The notes: generated by a model from the letters alone, not told the origin. Positions 1-9,200 are shown, numbered from the stretch's first letter. The stretch: 64,000 nt of DNA from Desmonostoc vinosum HA7617-LM4 (GCA_019359515.1 JAHHHC010000002.1:1-64000); one strand, 5' to 3'. A program made the numbers and translations.

Positions 1-308
1 ATTGTCATTATCAGATATCTGAGTTGTCGCTAGATGTGAGAACTTGGACTTGCCCAAGTTGCGGCACTCATCACGATAGAGATGGTAATGCAGCGATGAA
101 TATTAGAGCCGAAGGGATCAGAATGCTGTCCTCAACGGACACTTACTACAACGGGGGGAACCCCCGCAACGTAGTGTCCTCCTCTGGGACGGGGGAGGCT
201 AACGCCAATGGAGAGGATGTAAGACCAATTCGCGGACGTAAATCCAAGATGCGGCAATCTTCTGTGAAGTTGGAAGCTCACACTGTACCGTCAGGTCAGT
301 GTGGGTAG
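1..308 (+). CDS. tnpB: TnpB (IS200/IS605 family), C-terminal part, cut by window edge
   Basis: Only the last ~100 codons are inside the window, and the reading frame is open to the left edge. The visible part has the second half of the C-terminal zinc ribbon (CPSCG) followed by the [15 protein letters not shown] block that carries the last RuvC acidic residue, then a low-complexity tail ending at 306-308. TnpB proteins are RNA-guided nucleases of IS200/IS605 and IS1341-type elements; their 3' coding end overlaps the omega RNA. The stop lies 2 bp from the end of the convergent oxidoreductase gene. The N-terminal half cannot be judged, so whether the copy is intact is unknown. Confidence 0.9.
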   Translation, partial: CHYQISELSLDVRTWTCPSCGTHHDRDGNAAMNIRAEGIRMLSSTDTYYNGGNPRNVVSSSGTGEANANGEDVRPIRGRKSKMRQSSVKLEAHTVPSGQCG

Positions 309-313
309 TTCAC
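279..313 (+). other. Right-end hairpin of the tnpB element
   Basis: CACACTG (279-285) pairs with CAGTGTG (297-303) and is followed by GGTAGTTCAC. The arrangement GGAAGC, hairpin, GTA(G/C)TTCAC recurs at 45873-45911, which marks both as IS200/IS605-type right ends and probable 3' ends of omega RNA. The exact cleavage site is not determined. Confidence 0.6.
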
Positions 314-1323
314 CCATACTCAATTACCACTTTGCCAAAGTGATTAGCACTTTTAAGATAATTGTAGGCTGCTTTTGCTTCACTAAAGGGAAAGACTCGA
401 TCAATAATCGGTTGAATTTGATGCTTTTGCATTACCTGATTCATCGCCTCAAACATTTCTCGACTACCTACATATATCCCTTGAACTGCTAAACTCTTAA
501 AAAGTATAGGCATAGGATCAATCTCATTTCCTCTGCCTGACAGCACACCAATTAAACTAATACGTCCTCCAATTCGGACTGCTTGCAGTGATTTTGGTAG
601 AGTCCCTGCCCCACCTACTTCTACAACATGATCTACACCTGTACGATTAGTTAACTGATAAACTTGCTTTTCCCAATTTGGCGTTGTTTTGTAGTTGATT
701 GTGTCGTCAGCACCGAGCTGTTGAGCGCGTGCTAATTTTTCATCGCTGCTGGATGTGATAATTACTCGGGCATTGTGTATTTTGGCGAACTGAAGGGCAA
801 AAATTGAAACTCCTCCTGTACCGAGTAACAAAACACTATCATTTGCGCCAATATTACCCTTTGTTACTAGCCCATGCCAAGCTGTAACAGCTGCACATGG
901 TAGGGTTGCACCTTGAATGTATGACAAATAATCAGGTAATATTACTAACCCATTTTGGTGTAAAATGACATACTTGGCCAGCATTCCATCGATACCGCCT
1001 CCTAAATCGGATTTCATTTTCTCTTTAGTTAAAGAGCCATCAATCCAGTCTTGAAAGAAGATACCAGCGACGCGATCGCCTACTTTTACCCGTGTGACAC
1101 CTTCACCAATTGCTACAACTTCCCCAGCTCCATCAGACATGGGAATCAGTGGATATTTTTGTCCAGCACCATAGGCTCCCTCAGCCACAATCAAATCGCG
1201 GTAATTTAAGGATGTCGCTCGAACTTTGATCAAAGCTTGGCCTGCTGCGGGTTTGAGTTCAGGGCGCTCAACTAATGCTAAGGCTTCAATCCCTGCATTA
1301 CTTTGAATTTCGTAAACTTTCAT
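310..1323 (-). CDS. Zinc-independent alcohol dehydrogenase / NADPH:quinone oxidoreductase (MDR family)
   Basis: A 337-residue medium-chain dehydrogenase/reductase. The N-terminal GroES-like half includes YRDLIVAEGAYG and GDRVAGIF; the C-terminal Rossmann half has the nucleotide-binding stretch LLLGTGGVSIFALQFA. The cysteine ligands of structural zinc are not apparent, so a zinc-free quinone reductase or NADPH-dependent enone reductase is more likely than a classical alcohol dehydrogenase. Substrate is unknown. I start at the ATG at 1323 (MKVYEIQ), preceded by GGGAG, rather than a TTG 24 bp upstream. The stop codon lies inside or directly beside the tnpB element end, so the last residues could have been altered by the insertion. 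Confidence 0.85.
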   Translation of the reverse strand: MKVYEIQSNAGIEALALVERPELKPAAGQALIKVRATSLNYRDLIVAEGAYGAGQKYPLIPMSDGAGEVVAIGEGVTRVKVGDRVAGIFFQDWIDGSLTKEKMKSDLGGGIDGMLAKYVILHQNGLVILPDYLSYIQGATLPCAAVTAWHGLVTKGNIGANDSVLLLGTGGVSIFALQFAKIHNARVIITSSSDEKLARAQQLGADDTINYKTTPNWEKQVYQLTNRTGVDHVVEVGGAGTLPKSLQAVRIGGRISLIGVLSGRGNEIDPMPILFKSLAVQGIYVGSREMFEAMNQVMQKHQIQPIIDRVFPFSEAKAAYNYLKSANHFGKVVIEYG

Positions 1324-1522
1324 CAGCTTTTTCTCCCAATAACTCAAAGTTCACAGTAAATGATGTCTACCAATTCTCAAAAATTTAGCCACAGATTGAA
1401 ACCATACTCCCTTGCTTTATGCCTATTACCTCATCTATCTACTGCTTGATCTGAATTTCGTAACGCCTCAGTCTAAACTAGACTTAACCTTACCAAAACT
1501 ATATTTTAGATAAATAACAGTC

Positions 1523-2230
1523 ATGTCTTTCGCTCAAAATTTAGAGGCTGTCTCGGAAGACACAGAAGATGTTATATTTCCACCTGGAGATTTACTGAGT
1601 GACGAACCGCCTTTGGAAACAGAGTTTCACTTGCGGCAAATGCTGCTATTAATACAGTGTTTAGAGTGGTGGTGGCGCGATCGCCAAGACTTCTATGCTT
1701 GTGGTAATATGACAATTTATTACAGTCCTCGTCAGCTAAAATCTGAGAAATTCCGGGGGCCCGATTTTTTTGTGGTTTTAGATACTGAACGCAAACCCCG
1801 AAAAAGCTGGTTAATTTGGGAAGAGGATGGTAAGTACCCAAATGTGATTATCGAAATTCTGTCTCCAAAAACGGCTAAAACTGATAAAGGATTGAAGAAA
1901 GAAATATATCAAAATACTTTCCGCACCCCAGATTATTTCTGGTTTGATCCTAATCCTAATAGCTTAGAGTTTCGAGGGTTTCATTTGTTAGATGGTAGCT
2001 ACCAAGAAATTCAACCTCAAGACAATGGCTGGTTATGGAGTCAGCAATTGCAGTTATATTTGGGGATTCATGAATCTAAGTTAAGATTATTCTCTGCTGA
2101 TGGACAGATGATACCGACACTAGAGGAAGTAGCGCAGCAAGAGGAACAACAGCGCCAGCAAGCCGAACAACAACTAGCACAAACAAAAGCTTTGTTAGCC
2201 CGTTACCGGGAAAGATTCGGGGAGTTATAA
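1523..2230 (+). CDS. Uma2 family (DUF820) PD-(D/E)XK-like protein
   Basis: A 235-residue member of the Uma2 family, which is greatly expanded in cyanobacteria and has a restriction-endonuclease-like fold. The core is visible: GPDFFVVL, then VIIEILSPKTAKTDKGLKKEIY, which supplies the acidic and lysine positions of the nuclease motif, and the aromatic FWFDPNP strand. The last 40 residues form a Gln/Glu-rich coiled coil (EEVAQQEEQQRQQAEQQ), common at the end of this subfamily. The biological role is not established for the family. It stands alone with no strong ribosome binding site. Confidence 0.85.
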   Translation: MSFAQNLEAVSEDTEDVIFPPGDLLSDEPPLETEFHLRQMLLLIQCLEWWWRDRQDFYACGNMTIYYSPRQLKSEKFRGPDFFVVLDTERKPRKSWLIWEEDGKYPNVIIEILSPKTAKTDKGLKKEIYQNTFRTPDYFWFDPNPNSLEFRGFHLLDGSYQEIQPQDNGWLWSQQLQLYLGIHESKLRLFSADGQMIPTLEEVAQQEEQQRQQAEQQLAQTKALLARYRERFGEL

Positions 2231-2313
2231 GCTGTGAGAATCAAATATGTAGCGTATACGGTGTATAGTAGGCAGTGCTACATATCTACTCAATAAAGCT
2301 GTGAGGTTTTCTC

Positions 2314-2979
2314 ATGCTGACGCTTTATCATGCACCTATTTCTCCAAACTCCCGCCGAGTTTGGGTTGCACTGCTGGAAAAAGGACTTGAATTTGAACTA
2401 GTAGAAGTAAAGTTGGATGGGGAGCAGTTTAAACCAGAGTTTTTAGCGATTAGCCCCTTCCACCACATTCCAGTTTTGGTAGATGACGGCTTTAACATAG
2501 TGGAATCTTTAGCAATTTTGGACTATTTGGAGGCAAAGTATCCTATACCTGCGATGTTGCCTCAAGATGCTCAAGATTTAGCGATCGCCCGGATGGTACA
2601 ACTAGTAACAGTGAATGAGCTTTTGCCCGCAACCACCACATTTTTACCTCAAGTATTAGGCTTACCCGCAGGAGATCCTGAAAAAATCGAGCAGGCAAAG
2701 CAGAAAATTGCCATAGTGCTGAAGTTGTTTGAGAGTTTACTCGATAGTCGCCCTTACTTTGGTAGTGAAAACCTGACTCTCGCGGAGATTGTAGCTGGAA
2801 CTGTAGTCATCTGGTTGCCAGGAGTAGGTATTTCCTTAAGTGATTATCCAAAACTTAGTGCTTGGCACGATCGCTTAGTTGCACGTCAATCGTGGCAAGC
2901 TACCGAAGCGACACCAGAAGCCTTAGCAGTCTTAAAGTCAGTTGTGCTGAAGAGAATGGCACAACAAAATGTAGGATAA
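2314..2979 (+). CDS. Glutathione S-transferase family protein
   Basis: A 221-residue cytosolic GST. The N-terminal thioredoxin-like domain (about 1-78) has SPNSRRVWVALLEKGLEFE at the usual catalytic Ser/Cys region, the cis-Pro segment HHIPVLVDDG and the glutathione-binding ESLAILDYLE. An all-helical C-terminal domain follows (about 90-215). The catalytic residue is probably a Ser near position 10, as in theta- or beta-like bacterial GSTs. Start is the ATG at 2314, with GAGG upstream. Substrate is not predictable; peroxide or electrophile detoxification is the usual role. Confidence 0.88.
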   Translation: MLTLYHAPISPNSRRVWVALLEKGLEFELVEVKLDGEQFKPEFLAISPFHHIPVLVDDGFNIVESLAILDYLEAKYPIPAMLPQDAQDLAIARMVQLVTVNELLPATTTFLPQVLGLPAGDPEKIEQAKQKIAIVLKLFESLLDSRPYFGSENLTLAEIVAGTVVIWLPGVGISLSDYPKLSAWHDRLVARQSWQATEATPEALAVLKSVVLKRMAQQNVG

Positions 2980-3080
2980 CAGGGAATAGGGATAATTAAT
3001 ATGGACTTAGCTGCACTTGAATAAAAATTAAAAGTATTTAACTCCTTTTGGTCGAATTACAAAATTAAGGGGATGAATTG

Positions 3081-5474
3081 ATGACAACTGTAGAACTAGA
3101 AAAAAAAGTCTTGACTGAGGAAGAAGTAACGAAGTTGTGGTCAGCGTTCCAAGTATTTGATGTAGATGGTAGCGGTGCGATCTCAGCAACAGAATTGGGG
3201 GAAGTGATGCGATCGCTAGGTCAAAGTCCTAGTGACATCGAACTGCGCGATATGATCAAAGAAGTGGACGTTGACTTATCAGGCAGTATTGATTTTGAGG
3301 AATTCAAAACCCTGATGGTGTCTGCACAAGGCGATCGCAAAAGCCGTCTGAAGCTGGCATTTAGTGTGTTTGACGAAGATGGTAGCGGTCAGATTACCAC
3401 AAACGAACTCCACAACGTTATGAGTTTGTTCGGGCTAACGGACGCAGAACTCGAAGAGATGATTAAAGAAGTCGATCACGATGGCGATGCCTCAATTGAC
3501 TTTCAAGAGTTCATAAAACTGGTTCCTGAAGAGTCAGAAATCACCAGCGGCTATAAAGATTCACCCATTTCTTTTACTAATCCCCCTGCAAATAATCCAG
3601 CCACCGTCACCTCAGACATAGCGATGGCTACTGAAGCACCTATCCTATTAACCACCACATCTCTTACACAGGAAACAAAGTACGATAGTCCAGAAGTGGC
3701 ACGGCTCAAAGAACTGCTCGCGCAACACCCACAAGAGCAAAAAGAACGCGCCACCTCTCGGTTGCAAATGCAGATTGGCTTGTTTCGCCTGATCCAGGGG
3801 GCTGCTTACCGCTGCTTCCGCGAGAGTTTCTCTGCTAATCACGAAACTCACCTGCGCGTGCGGAACCTACCCTACAAAATTACCGACTTTGTGCAGTTTG
3901 TCCAAAAAGCGATCGCATTGTACAAAGGTTTAGATGTCGTAGAAAAAGCTTGCTACCCCCTATTAGATGCAGTCGTTGAATCAATCGAGAAAGAGTACGC
4001 CCAACTCCAAGACCGCATCAAAAACTGGAAAAGCATCGAAAAAACACCCCAGATGCTAGCTGAGGAAAAAGCAATGGAATCAGCACGCCGTAAATCCATC
4101 TCTGTCAAGGAGAAGTTTGCAGCGGGTGTGGAGTTTGCCATTACCGTCAAGAAAAAGCATTTCAGCTTTCGTGATATTGCAGCAGGCGTGCTAGCTATAA
4201 ACGAACTCAACCGCCTAAGACAGATGGAACTGAATGCAGAACTGACCCCACCTCCCCCGAAATCAGCAGGCGATCCCAAAGATTACCTCAAGCAGTGGAA
4301 CCGCGTTATCCTCACTGATGCTTCAGAAGAAATAGACGGTGCAATGATGCCAGTAGATTATTGGTATGAAGATTTTATGCCGAAATTGCTAGCTGCTTTC
4401 AGTGTCAACACTGCTGCTGACATCCAAAACAACACAGTACCTGACGAAACAGCTTTAGCTCAGTGGTATGCAGATACTCAAGCAATGGGAGAATTTGACC
4501 GTTATGGGGCAGATGTGGCACAGAACTTTTCTCAATCCACTCCCAAACAAAAGCTAGCAGTTAAGCAGGCATGGCGTTTGACGCATTATTACCTCAATGG
4601 CGTGCAAAAACGGCGTGAACGCCAAGAGTTTGGGCGCGAGTCAGGGGCACTCTCACAATACGTGGCATTTATTGATGTGTATTTGGGACGAAGTGATATT
4701 AAAGATGCTCAGATGCGCGTTAGCTTTCCTTATTACATTGGGCCTGGTGTGTGGCGTTTCTTCCACACCACGGCTGAAATCGTGTGTACCAAGCCATATC
4801 AAGAACAAAAAGCGCTAGTGGCAGTTTTCCAAGACTTCTTTAAACTATTTGCCACGATGTATCCCTGCCCTTACTGCCGTCACCACCTCAATATGTATGT
4901 GGTGCAGAACAAAGAAGTCGATATGTATCCAGTAGAGTACCTTTTGTTGGGACGTGACCCAAAACTGAATAATTTTGAGGTGTCGATGGAAGCTAAGCTG
5001 TCTACAGTTGTAGATGGCCCCGCCTTACGCTTATTTTTCTGGAAACTACATAACACCGTTTCCTCATCCATTGCTCGCTCCGAGGAATGGTATCACAAGG
5101 ATGAGAAAGCTTTTTACACTACCCGCTACTGGCCCAGTCTGGACTCCGAACTTGCACGAGGCAAAGCACTCAAACACCTTAGCATCTCCGTCGAGCGTTT
5201 ATACCGCCTCTATGGAATTCTAAAACCGGCATCGCGGTTAGCAGGAGTTAGAGCAACTCTCCAAAAGCTGTTGGAGAAAGGCGATGAGTCAGGTATTAAG
5301 GAGGCGTGTACGCTAGCCGAAGACTATATCCAAGAGTTGGAATCGTCTGTGATCACTGGTCAATTTCTTCAGGAAACCTACCGCTTTGATCCTGAAATTG
5401 TAGATAAAGCTCCCTACTTTACTCCTGAAGAGGAAGAGTTTGCTCGTAGTGGCGTATTTGTAGAGGTTATATGA
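3081..5474 (+). CDS. Calmodulin-like four-EF-hand protein fused to an Erv/ALR-type sulfhydryl oxidase domain
   Basis: A 797-residue multidomain protein. Residues 15-150 hold four EF-hands in two pairs with calmodulin spacing: loops at 27-38 (DVDGSGAISATE), 63-74 (DVDLSGSIDFEE), 98-109 (DEDGSGQITTNE) and 132-143 (DHDGDASIDFQE). All have Asp at positions 1 and 3 and Glu at 12. A ~400-residue helical middle part is unassigned. Residues ~550-670 match the Erv1/ALR FAD-linked oxidase pattern: W558-x3-H562, C596-P-Y-C599, and H657-N658 followed by V. The C-terminal ~120 residues are unassigned. No signal peptide is seen, so action is cytoplasmic unless exported otherwise. Start is the ATG at 3081 with AAGGGG upstream, not the adjacent TTG. 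The oxidase call rests on these motifs; disulfide formation controlled by Ca2+ is inference. Confidence 0.8.
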   Translation: MTTVELEKKVLTEEEVTKLWSAFQVFDVDGSGAISATELGEVMRSLGQSPSDIELRDMIKEVDVDLSGSIDFEEFKTLMVSAQGDRKSRLKLAFSVFDEDGSGQITTNELHNVMSLFGLTDAELEEMIKEVDHDGDASIDFQEFIKLVPEESEITSGYKDSPISFTNPPANNPATVTSDIAMATEAPILLTTTSLTQETKYDSPEVARLKELLAQHPQEQKERATSRLQMQIGLFRLIQGAAYRCFRESFSANHETHLRVRNLPYKITDFVQFVQKAIALYKGLDVVEKACYPLLDAVVESIEKEYAQLQDRIKNWKSIEKTPQMLAEEKAMESARRKSISVKEKFAAGVEFAITVKKKHFSFRDIAAGVLAINELNRLRQMELNAELTPPPPKSAGDPKDYLKQWNRVILTDASEEIDGAMMPVDYWYEDFMPKLLAAFSVNTAADIQNNTVPDETALAQWYADTQAMGEFDRYGADVAQNFSQSTPKQKLAVKQAWRLTHYYLNGVQKRRERQEFGRESGALSQYVAFIDVYLGRSDIKDAQMRVSFPYYIGPGVWRFFHTTAEIVCTKPYQEQKALVAVFQDFFKLFATMYPCPYCRHHLNMYVVQNKEVDMYPVEYLLLGRDPKLNNFEVSMEAKLSTVVDGPALRLFFWKLHNTVSSSIARSEEWYHKDEKAFYTTRYWPSLDSELARGKALKHLSISVERLYRLYGILKPASRLAGVRATLQKLLEKGDESGIKEACTLAEDYIQELESSVITGQFLQETYRFDPEIVDKAPYFTPEEEEFARSGVFVEVI

Positions 5475-5540
5475 AAGGGAACGGAGAATGGTGATATATG
5501 TCTGGCTCCTGCAACTGTACAAATCTGCAATTTGTTGCTT

Positions 5541-5640
5541 AGGATTCGTGTAAAAATAAGTTGAACAATTTAATATTTGTAGTGCGGGCATCTTGCCCGC
5601 GCGAGCAAGATGCCCGCACTACTTATTTTTACTTGATGCC
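5541..5640. repeat. 100-bp palindrome-bearing repeat, left copy (inverted relative to 9101-9200)
   Basis: This block is the reverse complement of 9101-9200 with one mismatch in 100 bp. Inside it, 5579-5622 form a loopless 22-bp palindrome around CGGGCATCTTGCCCG, with one mismatch, and an outer TAAAAATAAG/CTTATTTTTA pair flanks it. Compact secondary structure and very high identity suggest a recently mobile MITE-like element. A shorter relative of the palindrome core is at 42476-42492. Confidence 0.9.
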
Positions 5641-5654
5641 TTACACTCATTGAG

Positions 5655-5765
5655 TTGAAGCAAAGACGCTAACGCGTAGCTTGCTACCGCACAGGGGTAC
5701 GACTTCTCCTGTCACAGACGCTACGCGTTAAGCGCAGGGCTTTACGCTCAGTACAAGTTCCCCAT
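5655..5765. repeat. Dispersed GACGCTACGCG-type repeat
   Basis: GC-rich segments of the kind scattered through the window (CAAAGACGCTAACGCGTAGCTTGCTACCG split over two lines, GACTTCTCCTGTCACAGACGC). Related copies are at 22950-23010, 34560-34600 and 45960-45985. I see no gene in 5641-5901, only this repeat and the AT-rich upstream region of the STAND gene. Confidence 0.7.
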
Positions 5766-5901
5766 TCCCTTGCACAAAACTTTGATAAAGTTAGGAAAAA
5801 AGTCGGATTTGCGGTAATTTATCCGAAAATTTGGAAAGCATAACTGTAGACTAGTTACAGTTATCCTAAAATTTGAATTAAACTACCCTCGTCGTTACAC
5901 A

Positions 5902-8289
5902 ATGAACGCTGAAGCAGCATTAGCATGGTTGGATACCATAATTCCTGCTCAGACCGGGGAACGGTTGAGCGATTTGCAAAAAGTTATTTTTCAGCAGGTT
6001 TGGTTGGGTAGGAAATACTTAGATATCGCTAATTGTTACGGTTGTACAGAAGGACATGCCAAGGATGTTGGTTCGCAGTTGTGGAAGTTGCTTTCGCAAG
6101 CACTGCGGGAAAAGATTACTAAAAGTAATTGTCGAGCGATTATAGAACGGTGTTTAAAAAAGATTCAAGAAGCAGAACTGCTAAATCTGCATTCTCATGA
6201 GGTAAGTTTTAGAACTCAAACTATACCAGAGGATATCAATTTTATTGGACGCAAAGAAGCGATCGCTCACCTCAATTCTTTGGTAAATCAAGGAACTAAA
6301 GTCATTGTCATTCAAGGTGAGGGAGGCTTGGGTAAGACTACCCTTGCACAGCGATATCTGCAAACTAAAGGATTTGAGTTAGTTCTAGAACTGCCGATGG
6401 CCAAGGAAGCGCAAAATATCACCTCGGCGGCACGGGTAGTGGAAGAATGGCTCAAACAAGACTTTCACGAAGAACCAGGGGTAGAATTTGGTGTGACGCT
6501 AGGACGGCTGAAGCGCCAACTCCACAACCGACGCATTGGAGTGTTGATTGATAATTTAGAACCTGCGTTGGATCAACAAGGTAAATTAATTGCTCCTCAC
6601 CGCAACTATGTAGAACTATTGCGAGTTTTAGCTGATGCGAGGGTGCAGTCTATCACCTTAATTACAAGTCGCGATCGCCTTTGTGAACCAGGGATAAATG
6701 CGGAACATTATCGGCTTCCTGGTTTAGATCAACGTGCATGGCAACAGTTTTTTAGCACTCGCAAATTAATTATCGATTTGCCTACGTTAAATATTATGCA
6801 TCGTGCCTACGGTGGTAATGCTAAAGCTATGGGCATTCTCTGTGGTGCGATTCAGGAAGATTTTGATGGTGATATGGCTCTTTATTGGCAAGAAAATAAT
6901 GCCGATCTACTAGCAGTTACAGATTTAAAAAATTTAGCAGCCAGTCAAATTAATCGCTTACAAATTCTTGACCCCCAAGCTTATCGCTTGCTTTGTCGTT
7001 TGGGATGTTATCGCTATCAAGATGTAACCAAAATTCCCACTCCAGGATTGTTGAGTTTACTTTGGGATGTTCCATCTACTCAGCATCGCCAAATTATTAC
7101 TTCTCTCAAAAATCGGTCTTTAATAGAGTGCCATAAAGGTGAATATTGGCTGCATCCAGTCATTCAAGCCGAGGCGATCGCTCGCTTACGCATCAGTGAT
7201 GATTGGCAAATTACTAACCACAAAGCTGCCGAATTCTGGACAGATAAAGTTCAAAAAGTTGAGTCTTTTTCAGATGCGTTACAAGCTCTAGAAGCATATT
7301 ATCATTACAAAGAAATTCGAGAATTTGAGTTAGCAGGTAAAATTATTCTCAAAAGCCGAAATAATCAATGGCAGCAGTTTTTACCCCTTGGCAGTACTTT
7401 ATATCGCATGGGTTTGATCCAGCCAATTATGACTGCTATTAGTCAAGTAATTGATCAAATTACACATGAAGAAAATTTAAGTGAGCTATACAATATATTG
7501 GGTGATTTGTACTGGATCATAGGGAAGATACATCAGGCGATCGCTTGTCAGGAGAAAACTATTAATCTAGCAACTAAAATCCTCAAATCACTCGCACCCC
7601 AACCAGAAAATCAACACACAGTTTACTATCTGAGGATGCTAGAAGTAGATTCTCTATTAAGCATTGGTCTCTACAAAATTGACTTATGGGAACTAGAGGC
7701 ATCTGCAAAATTATTTCAACAAGTGATTTATCTAGCTCGAAATACTGCTCATCATCGTTGGGCAGAAAAAGCTAGCGTGTGTTTAGCATTAGTAAATTCC
7801 TATTTAGGATTATCTGAGGCATCACGCTCATTAGCAGATGTCGCTTATCACACTATCACAACACAATCACTCGTAGAACAAACAGGCAGATTTGCCTATT
7901 TCATGCAAATTCTCGGTCAAACATACGTTAATTTGGAAGATGTTGATAAAGCTAACGAAATGTTTTGCAGAGCATTAAAATTTGCTGAAGAAAGTCATTA
8001 TATGCAGGTAAAAGCCAAAACACTTAATGGTTTAGCAGCAATATATCGGCAACAAGCAGAATTTGCATTAGCTTTGAGTAATCATCAAGAAGCAATTGAA
8101 CTTTTAGATAAAATAGGTGCTAAATGTGATTTAGCTGAAGCTTATTTTCAATTGGGTTTAACTTATCAACAAATGCAAAAATTTGATGATAGTAAAGTGA
8201 GTTTTGATCAAGCAATTCAGTTATTTACTGAAATGCAAGCCCTGAAACAAATTGAAAAAGTTTCAATAACAGCTTGCAGTTTTAACTAG
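5902..8289 (+). CDS. STAND NTPase with N-terminal HTH-like domain, NB-ARC-type ATPase and C-terminal TPRs
   Basis: A 795-residue signal-transduction ATPase. Residues 1-90 are a helical domain (LSDLQKVIFQQVWLGRKYLDIA) resembling the DNA-binding-like domain that precedes many cyanobacterial NB-ARC/VMAP-type proteins. The NTPase core has FIGRK near 114, Walker A GEGGLGKTT (139-147), Walker B GVLIDN near 214 and the ITLITSRDRL sensor strand. A winged-helix segment follows near 370-430, and TPR-like repeats from about 490 to the end (for example AKTLNGLAAIYRQQAEFALA). Such proteins oligomerise on sensing a signal; this lacks any fused effector I recognise. It and the next Uma2 gene sit between two inverted 100-bp repeats. 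Confidence 0.8.
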   Translation: MNAEAALAWLDTIIPAQTGERLSDLQKVIFQQVWLGRKYLDIANCYGCTEGHAKDVGSQLWKLLSQALREKITKSNCRAIIERCLKKIQEAELLNLHSHEVSFRTQTIPEDINFIGRKEAIAHLNSLVNQGTKVIVIQGEGGLGKTTLAQRYLQTKGFELVLELPMAKEAQNITSAARVVEEWLKQDFHEEPGVEFGVTLGRLKRQLHNRRIGVLIDNLEPALDQQGKLIAPHRNYVELLRVLADARVQSITLITSRDRLCEPGINAEHYRLPGLDQRAWQQFFSTRKLIIDLPTLNIMHRAYGGNAKAMGILCGAIQEDFDGDMALYWQENNADLLAVTDLKNLAASQINRLQILDPQAYRLLCRLGCYRYQDVTKIPTPGLLSLLWDVPSTQHRQIITSLKNRSLIECHKGEYWLHPVIQAEAIARLRISDDWQITNHKAAEFWTDKVQKVESFSDALQALEAYYHYKEIREFELAGKIILKSRNNQWQQFLPLGSTLYRMGLIQPIMTAISQVIDQITHEENLSELYNILGDLYWIIGKIHQAIACQEKTINLATKILKSLAPQPENQHTVYYLRMLEVDSLLSIGLYKIDLWELEASAKLFQQVIYLARNTAHHRWAEKASVCLALVNSYLGLSEASRSLADVAYHTITTQSLVEQTGRFAYFMQILGQTYVNLEDVDKANEMFCRALKFAEESHYMQVKAKTLNGLAAIYRQQAEFALALSNHQEAIELLDKIGAKCDLAEAYFQLGLTYQQMQKFDDSKVSFDQAIQLFTEMQALKQIEKVSITACSFN

Positions 8290-8387
8290 ATGTTAAGCTT
8301 TTATAGTAGACCTGCCTTAAAAATAGGGAGTGGGGATTAGGGAAGAAATATTTTTATCTAACATTGTGATGTAAGAAGTATTTTAAT

Positions 8388-9020
8388 ATGCTAGTCCAGT
8401 CAATACCAGCAGAACAAAGAACGGTGCTAAATAACGTTAGCTGGGAAACCTTTGAAGCCTTGCTGAAAGACACAGGGGAAAATAGAGGTTCCCGGTTTGC
8501 TTATGATGGCGGTACTTTAGAAATTATGACCCCACTATTTCAACATGAAAACTTAAAAAGTAATTTCGGCAATTTTATTGTTGTTTTAGCTGAAGAATTA
8601 GATATTGAAATCAGAAGTGCTGGTTCTACAACCTTGAAGCGGAAATTGGCAAAAAAGGGAATAGAACCTGATGCTTGTTATTATATCCAAAATGAAGTAG
8701 CCATTTGTGGTAAAGAAACTTTAGATTTAGAAACAGATCCACCGCCTGATTTAGCAATTGAGATTGATATTACCAGTAGTTCGGTTAATAAATTTAATAT
8801 TTATGCAGCGTTAGCTATAAATGAACTTTGGCGATATGATGAGCAAAATTTGAAATTTTATCAGTTGCGAGAAGGGCAATATGTTGAGTGTGATTCTAGT
8901 ATTGCCTTTCCTCTGGTTTCAGTCAGTGAGATGAGTAGATTTATTCAGCAGAGTAAAAGTATGGGTGAGATTGCTTTGTTGAAATCGTTTCGCGCTTGGG
9001 TCAAGGAAAAATTAGAATAG
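8388..9020 (+). CDS. Uma2 family (DUF820) protein
   Basis: A 210-residue Uma2 protein of the subgroup starting with a short beta segment (WETFEALLKDTGENRGSRFAYDGG). Nuclease-fold positions are visible: LEIMTPLFQHE, GIEPDACYYI, and PPPDLAIEIDITSSS, with the acidic pair in the last. It differs clearly in sequence from the Uma2 protein at 1523-2230, so they are not recent duplicates. It is 98 bp downstream of the STAND gene on the same strand and inside the same inverted-repeat bracket, so the two may be co-transcribed or have moved together. Function is not established. Confidence 0.85.
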   Translation: MLVQSIPAEQRTVLNNVSWETFEALLKDTGENRGSRFAYDGGTLEIMTPLFQHENLKSNFGNFIVVLAEELDIEIRSAGSTTLKRKLAKKGIEPDACYYIQNEVAICGKETLDLETDPPPDLAIEIDITSSSVNKFNIYAALAINELWRYDEQNLKFYQLREGQYVECDSSIAFPLVSVSEMSRFIQQSKSMGEIALLKSFRAWVKEKLE

Positions 9021-9100
9021 TTAACTTTATGAGAGCCGGTCAACTCCTCAACGGCAAGCACTGATTTTTTACATCCTAATTATCAAGATTTAAGCTATTA

Positions 9101-9200
9101 GGCATCAAGTAAAAATAAGTAGTGCGAGCATCTTGCTCGCGCGGGCAAGATGCCCGCACTACAAATATTAAATTGTTCAACTTATTTTTACACGAATCCT
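9101..9200. repeat. 100-bp palindrome-bearing repeat, right copy (inverted relative to 5541-5640)
   Basis: 99 of 100 positions match the reverse complement of 5541-5640; homology stops sharply at both ends. It lies between a Uma2 gene and a convergent secreted-protein gene, so its palindrome could also act as a transcription terminator for both. Confidence 0.9.
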
